44,243 bases of DNA. Source: Actinomycetes bacterium. GTDB taxonomy: Bacteria > Actinomycetota > Acidimicrobiia > Acidimicrobiales > RAAP-2. The notes beneath the pieces are model-generated. The model was not told where the DNA came from and did not search any database. It saw only the letters and a program-made list of their open reading frames with translations. Location: contig JAKATH010000011.1 in the NCBI GenBank assembly GCA_021828055.1, positions 1 to 44,243 of the forward strand. The letters are read 5' to 3'. The position numbers were made by a program, and so were the translations under genes. Shown piece after piece: positions 40,743 to 44,243 of the stretch; position 1 is the stretch's first letter; each line of letters begins with the position of its first letter.

Positions 40743-42584
40743 TCAGGTGCCGACCGGCGCCCCCCGTTCGAGAACGGTCACCAGTCCCTCGTCGCCGTCG
40801 ACGCGTACGAGGTCCCCGGTCCGGATCTTCTGGGTCGCCGTCCCGGTCCCGACGACCGCAGGCATGCCGTACTCTCGGGCCACGATCGCCGCGTGCGACA
40901 TGATGCCGCCGATGTCGGAGACGGCGGCTTTGATCTTCCCGAACACCGGCCCCCAGCTCGGGGCGGTCACCGGGCAGACGAGGATCTCGCCAGCCTGGAT
41001 CCGGCCGATCTCGTTCACGCTCATGAGCACCCGGGCCCGGCCCTCGACGACGCCGCCCGAGGCGGCGAAGCCCGAGACGCGGTCGTCGGGCGTCTCGGAG
41101 GCCCGCGCCCATCCCTTGATGGTCTCGCCGGTGATCCCCCAGAGCATCTTCACGGCGGGGTCGTTGAGCGCTTCCGGCTCGGGCCCCAGCGCAGGCGGCG
41201 CGGACCACCGCGCCAGCACCTCGAGCATCGCCTTGCGCTCGGCGACGAGCGGCTTCAGGTACGTCGCCCCAGTGGGCGGCGCGCCGGCGGCCCAGGCGAG
41301 CATCACGTCGGCGAGCGCCTGGTCGACCTCGTAGTGCTGGAGGTGGAACACGTCCTCTGCGTCGTCGAGAACGCCGAAGCGCTCCAGGAGCTGCCCGAAC
41401 CCGCGGATCTTGGCGAAGAACTGGGTCGTGAACCAGTGCTCGCAGTAGAACTTGTGCCCCTCGACGTAGGGGAAGACGAGCCTGCACAGCCCGAGCATCT
41501 GGTCGAAGGCACCCTTCTCCTGCTCGCCGCCGAGCAGCTCGCGGTAGCGCTGCGCCACCTGCTCACGCTCGACCTGGAGCTTCTCGAGCGGGCGGCCGAG
41601 GTCCTCGCCCCTGCGCACCTGCCCGACGTAGCGGGCCAGGGCGGAGAAGGGCACCGTCGGGTTGTCCTTCCAGCTCCGGTGGTGATGGTAGAAGCCGTCC
41701 CCGGTCGACACGTAGAACCAGGGGACCGAGGCCTGCTCGTACTCGGCGAGCCACTTCCTCCCGGCCTCGCCCGACCGCTCGAGCGCCGCGAGCACGGCGG
41801 AGGGGTCGTCGCCCTCCGCGAAGGCGCCGTCCACCCCGAGCTCGACCGCCACCTTCGCCAGCCGCTTCAGCTGCTCGTCCGGCTGGTACATGATGACGTC
41901 GATGCCGGCGACCATCCGGGCGACCGCCTGCACGGGGATCTCGGGGAACGCCTTCTGGAGGAATTCGAAGAAGACGACGTACGCTCCGAAGCCGAGCATG
42001 AGCAGCTCGGTGTGGTGGTTCCACATCTTGGAGAAGAGGTCGATGCAGCGGTGGTACCGCTCCCGGACGAGGTGGTTCGAGGCGTAGCCCCTCGAGCCGG
42101 TCACCACGGACGCATCCTCGAACTCCCCGAGCTCGGGGACCTCGATCGCCTCGATCTCGTCGATGAGGCCCTTCATCCGTTCCTTCCACTCGTCGTAGAG
42201 CCTGTCCCAGTTCTCGTAGTAGTAGCCCGCACGCTCCTGGAAGAGGGCGAGCCGCCGGCTCACCTCCTCGGGATCGGAGACCGGGTTGGCCGTGATGTAG
42301 ACCCTGCCGTTCACGATCCGGTGCTCGATGCCAAGGGTCGTCGGGAAGACGAAGATCCTGGCGGTGTTGGCCCCGATCGCCGTGTAGGGGATCTCGGCGG
42401 TGATGGCGTCGAACGCGGGCATCGGCTCGGGGAAGTGCATGGAGTTGTAGAACCAGAACCGCTCGTCGTCGCCTGGCTGGAACCTCGTGAAGAACGGGTA
42501 CATGGAGCGCCAGTTCTCCGCGCCGGGGACGTCCTCCACATCTGAGGGAAGGGGGAACGGACCCGTCCTCTCGCTCGCTGCCAT
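40743..42584 (-). CDS. PEP-utilizing phosphotransferase subunit resembling phenylphosphate synthase (aryl kinase)
   Basis: A 613-residue protein with no ATP-grasp domain. The C-terminal ~100 residues are the PEP-utilizer swivelling domain: GEILVCPVTAPSWGPVFG, then GGIMSHAAIVAREYGMPAVVGTG (in two parts) with the phosphorylatable histidine. The N-terminal 450 residues (NWRSMYPFFTRF, FWFYNSMHFPEPMPAFDAIT, RAGYYYENWDRLYDEW, GIDVIMYQPDEQLKRLA) resemble the ~70-kDa subunit of Thauera phenylphosphate synthase and related cresol and acetovanillone dikinases. Those enzymes phosphorylate a phenol with a separate ATP-grasp partner, which is not visible here. The ATG at 42584 follows AAAGGAG by 7 bp. Divergent from the NTF2-like gene. 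Confidence 0.8.
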   Translation of the reverse strand: MAASERTGPFPLPSDVEDVPGAENWRSMYPFFTRFQPGDDERFWFYNSMHFPEPMPAFDAITAEIPYTAIGANTARIFVFPTTLGIEHRIVNGRVYITANPVSDPEEVSRRLALFQERAGYYYENWDRLYDEWKERMKGLIDEIEAIEVPELGEFEDASVVTGSRGYASNHLVRERYHRCIDLFSKMWNHHTELLMLGFGAYVVFFEFLQKAFPEIPVQAVARMVAGIDVIMYQPDEQLKRLAKVAVELGVDGAFAEGDDPSAVLAALERSGEAGRKWLAEYEQASVPWFYVSTGDGFYHHHRSWKDNPTVPFSALARYVGQVRRGEDLGRPLEKLQVEREQVAQRYRELLGGEQEKGAFDQMLGLCRLVFPYVEGHKFYCEHWFTTQFFAKIRGFGQLLERFGVLDDAEDVFHLQHYEVDQALADVMLAWAAGAPPTGATYLKPLVAERKAMLEVLARWSAPPALGPEPEALNDPAVKMLWGITGETIKGWARASETPDDRVSGFAASGGVVEGRARVLMSVNEIGRIQAGEILVCPVTAPSWGPVFGKIKAAVSDIGGIMSHAAIVAREYGMPAVVGTGTATQKIRTGDLVRVDGDEGLVTVLERGAPVGT

Positions 42585-42787
42585 CGCCGGCTCCTTTGTC
42601 TCGCCCGACTCGAGCTCTCCCCGTGACATCTCCTCGCGCTCGCCGCGCGAGAAAGATCGCCGTCAGCCTTGCACACATCGGTCGCCCGGAGTCAGGCTGG
42701 CGCCGGACCTGCCGGACCTGCCGGCGCCGGACGCGCCGGACGCGCAGAGCCGGCCGGCCGGGAAGACCGAGGGGGCAAGGAGGCTGC
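42585..42787. promoter_or_regulatory. Divergent promoter gap with short duplications
   Basis: This 203-bp gap must hold the promoters of the PEP-utilizing gene (minus) and the NTF2-like gene (plus). It contains two pairs of 9-bp duplications: ccggacctg at 42703 and 42712, ccggacgcg at 42727 and 42736. No clear -35/-10 pair was seen. Confidence 0.4.
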
Positions 42788-43396
42788 GTGCAGCATCGTG
42801 AGGACCGCGCCGTCATCCGGGACCTGGTCGAGGAGTGGGCGGTCTGGCGCGACTCGATGGACTGGGACCGCTTCAGCCAGGTGTGGCACCGGCCGGGCCG
42901 CATGAACGCCACGTGGTTCCAGGGCTCTGCGGACGACTTCATCTCGGCCAGCCGTGAGGCCGCCGCCCGCGGCGCGAACATCCTCCATTTCCTCGGCGGC
43001 ACCGCGGTCGACGTCGCAGGTGCGCACGCCCTCGCCCAGACGAAGATGACGATCTCCCAGCGCGCGTCCGTCGAGGGGGTGGAGTGCGACGTGGTCTGCA
43101 CCGGCCGGTTCTACGACTTCTTCGCCGTGCGGGACGGCCGGTGGGGCCTCGTGGAGCGGCAGCCCATCTACGAGAAGGACCGGATCGACCCGGTCGACCC
43201 GTCGGCGCGCCTCGAGCTCGAGAGCGAGCTCCTCGACGCCTTCCCTCCGGGCTACCGGCACCTCGCCTATCTCCAGACCAGGATCGGCTACTCGGTGAAG
43301 CCGGACATGCCCGGCCTCACCGGCCCGGCAGTCGAGAGCCTCTACGAGCGGGGGGCGAGATGGCTCGCCGGCGACGAGTCCGTCGTGGGCGGCTGA
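42788..43396 (+). CDS. NTF2/SnoaL-like domain protein
   Basis: A 202-residue protein with an NTF2-like cone fold: RDLVEEWAVWRDSMDWDRFSQVWHR at the N-terminus, HFLGGTAVDVAGAHALAQTKM in the middle, and GRFYDFFAVRDGRWGLVERQPIYEKDR at the sheet end (quoted in part). Such SnoaL_4 proteins include hydratases, isomerases and non-catalytic binders. The C-terminal ~60 residues (GYRHLAYLQTRIGYSVKPDMPG) form an extension found in some actinobacterial relatives. The GTG at 42788 follows AAGGAGG by 5 bp. Its place next to the aryl-kinase-like gene suggests a role in the same aromatic pathway, but the reaction is unknown. Confidence 0.75.
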   Translation: MQHREDRAVIRDLVEEWAVWRDSMDWDRFSQVWHRPGRMNATWFQGSADDFISASREAAARGANILHFLGGTAVDVAGAHALAQTKMTISQRASVEGVECDVVCTGRFYDFFAVRDGRWGLVERQPIYEKDRIDPVDPSARLELESELLDAFPPGYRHLAYLQTRIGYSVKPDMPGLTGPAVESLYERGARWLAGDESVVGG

Positions 43397-43423
43397 GGTG
43401 GGCGGCTGAGGTGGGCGGCTGAG
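43385..43423. repeat. 13-bp tandem repeat x3 at a gene junction
   Basis: Three perfect copies of gtgggcggctgag. The NTF2-like stop codon lies in the first copy. The third ends directly before the next ATG (43424), so the repeat sets the intergenic spacing. Confidence 0.95.
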
Positions 43424-44243
43424 ATGCGCGCCGCGCTGCTCGCGAGCTACCACAGCCCGCTCGAGCTCACCGAGCTCCCCGAGCCCCAGACGGAGCGGGC
43501 CGGCGACGTGGTGGTCCGGGTCGGCGGCGCCGGCGTGTGCGCCACCGACCTCCACTCGATCGACGGGTGGATGCAAGAGGCGGGCGTGCGGCCTCCGCGC
43601 GTGCTCGGTCACGAGAACGCCGGATGGGTCGAGGCGGTCGGCGACGGCGTCTCGTCCGTGCACGTGGGAGACCCGGTCGTCGTCTACCCCGCCTACAGCT
43701 GCGGGCTGTGCCTCCCCTGCCGCCGCGGCGACGACATGCGGTGCGTGAACGGGCGGTTCACCGGACTGTCGGCGGACGGCGGGTTCGCCGAGCACCTGCT
43801 CACGACCGAGCGCTCCCTGGTCAAGCTCGCCCCCGGGATCGACCCTGCCGACGTGGCCCCCCACGCCGACGCCGGCATCACCGCCTACCACGCCGTGCGC
43901 AAGGTCTGTCACCTCGCCCGCCCCGGCTCTCTCTCGGTGGTGATCGGGATCGGCGGGCTCGGCCACATCGGGCTCCAGCTCCTGCGAGAGCTGGGCTCCG
44001 GCACCGTCGTCGCGATCGACGCCGACGAGCGGTGCCGCAGGCTCGCCGCAGAGCTCGGAGCCGACCACGTCGCCGGAGCCGGGCAGGTCGTGGAGGTGGC
44101 ACGCGACCTCACCGGGGGGCGGGGTGCCGACGTCGTCATCGACTTCGTCGGCTCGAGCTCGACGCACGCCGACTCGCTCGCCGCCCTGGCCCGGGGAGGC
44201 ACGTACTCGGTCGTCGGCTACGGCGGGACGTTGAGCGCCCCTT
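43424..44243 (+). CDS. Zinc-dependent alcohol dehydrogenase (MDR), cut by the right edge
   Basis: About 273 residues are visible of a family of roughly 345. Catalytic zinc residues are in GVCATDLHS and LGHENAG. The structural zinc site is CGLCLPCRRGDDMRC. The Rossmann motif is VVIGIGGLGHIGLQLL, with AIDAD after the second strand pointing to NAD(H). ADVVIDFVGSSSTHADSL and GTYSVVGYGG follow before the sequence ends. It starts right after a 13-bp triplication and is probably co-transcribed with the NTF2-like gene. The repeat copies contain no strong ribosome site, so coupling is likely. It probably oxidises or reduces a side-chain alcohol; the substrate is unknown. Confidence 0.85.
   Translation, partial: MRAALLASYHSPLELTELPEPQTERAGDVVVRVGGAGVCATDLHSIDGWMQEAGVRPPRVLGHENAGWVEAVGDGVSSVHVGDPVVVYPAYSCGLCLPCRRGDDMRCVNGRFTGLSADGGFAEHLLTTERSLVKLAPGIDPADVAPHADAGITAYHAVRKVCHLARPGSLSVVIGIGGLGHIGLQLLRELGSGTVVAIDADERCRRLAAELGADHVAGAGQVVEVARDLTGGRGADVVIDFVGSSSTHADSLAALARGGTYSVVGYGGTLSAP

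Overview
The window is very GC-rich bacterial chromosomal DNA with third codon positions almost all G or C. GTG starts are frequent and Shine-Dalgarno sites are strong. A LigD/Ku end-joining locus, an NDMA-dependent (mycofactocin-type) alcohol dehydrogenase and a fused LivHM permease point to an actinobacterium. An Acidimicrobiia-like soil lineage is a guess only. No rRNA, tRNA, CRISPR, phage or insertion sequence was seen.

Layout. 1-4.3 kb: a damaged block with a PEP-synthase remnant, separate LigD polymerase and LigD phosphoesterase/ligase genes (the ligase has an internal deletion), a frameshifted unknown gene and a broken ku. 4.3-9.7 kb: ECF sigma factor with SnoaL tail, SRPBCC protein, HAD hydrolase, MFS transporter, dienelactone hydrolase, small zincin. 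9.9-14.25 kb: a Fur/Zur regulator followed by a zinc/manganese ABC importer (binding protein, ATPase, two permeases) behind a candidate operator. 14.4-21.4 kb: PrpF/GalD-type tautomerase, amidohydrolase, LigM/DesA-type tetrahydrofolate (THF) O-demethylase, MetF-like reductase, SDR, zinc alcohol dehydrogenase. 22.1-27.1 kb: Liv-type importer (fused LivHM, LivG, LivF, LivK). 27.2-31.3 kb: two thiamine-diphosphate (TPP) E1 alpha/beta pairs. 31.6-32.1 kb: cupin of the 2,4'-dihydroxyacetophenone dioxygenase type. 32.3-35.8 kb: formate-THF ligase and two divergent FolD paralogues. 36-44.2 kb: orphan molybdenum hydroxylase large subunit, quinone oxidoreductase, NDMA-type dehydrogenase, phenylphosphate-synthase-like PEP-utilizing subunit, NTF2-like protein and a dehydrogenase cut by the right edge.

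How the parts fit (inference). From about 14 to 44 kb the window reads as a catabolic island for methoxylated, lignin-type aromatics. The Liv transporter would import substrate. LigM would move the O-methyl group to THF. MetF, the two FolD proteins and Fhs would oxidise it to formate with gain of reducing equivalents and ATP. The PEP-utilizing subunit suggests phosphorylation of a phenolic substrate, as in phenol, cresol and acetovanillone pathways. The PrpF-type tautomerase and amidohydrolase suggest later steps. No ring-cleavage dioxygenase for protocatechuate or gallate lies in the window.

Two things stand out. First, the two FolD paralogues show complementary loss of catalytic and cofactor motifs, as if one bifunctional enzyme had been split in two. 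Second, the window carries about 17 unrelated short tandem duplications (9-31 bp units, 2-6 copies). Those inside intact genes have units that are multiples of three. A 19-bp one breaks ku, and removing two copies restores the local Ku frame.
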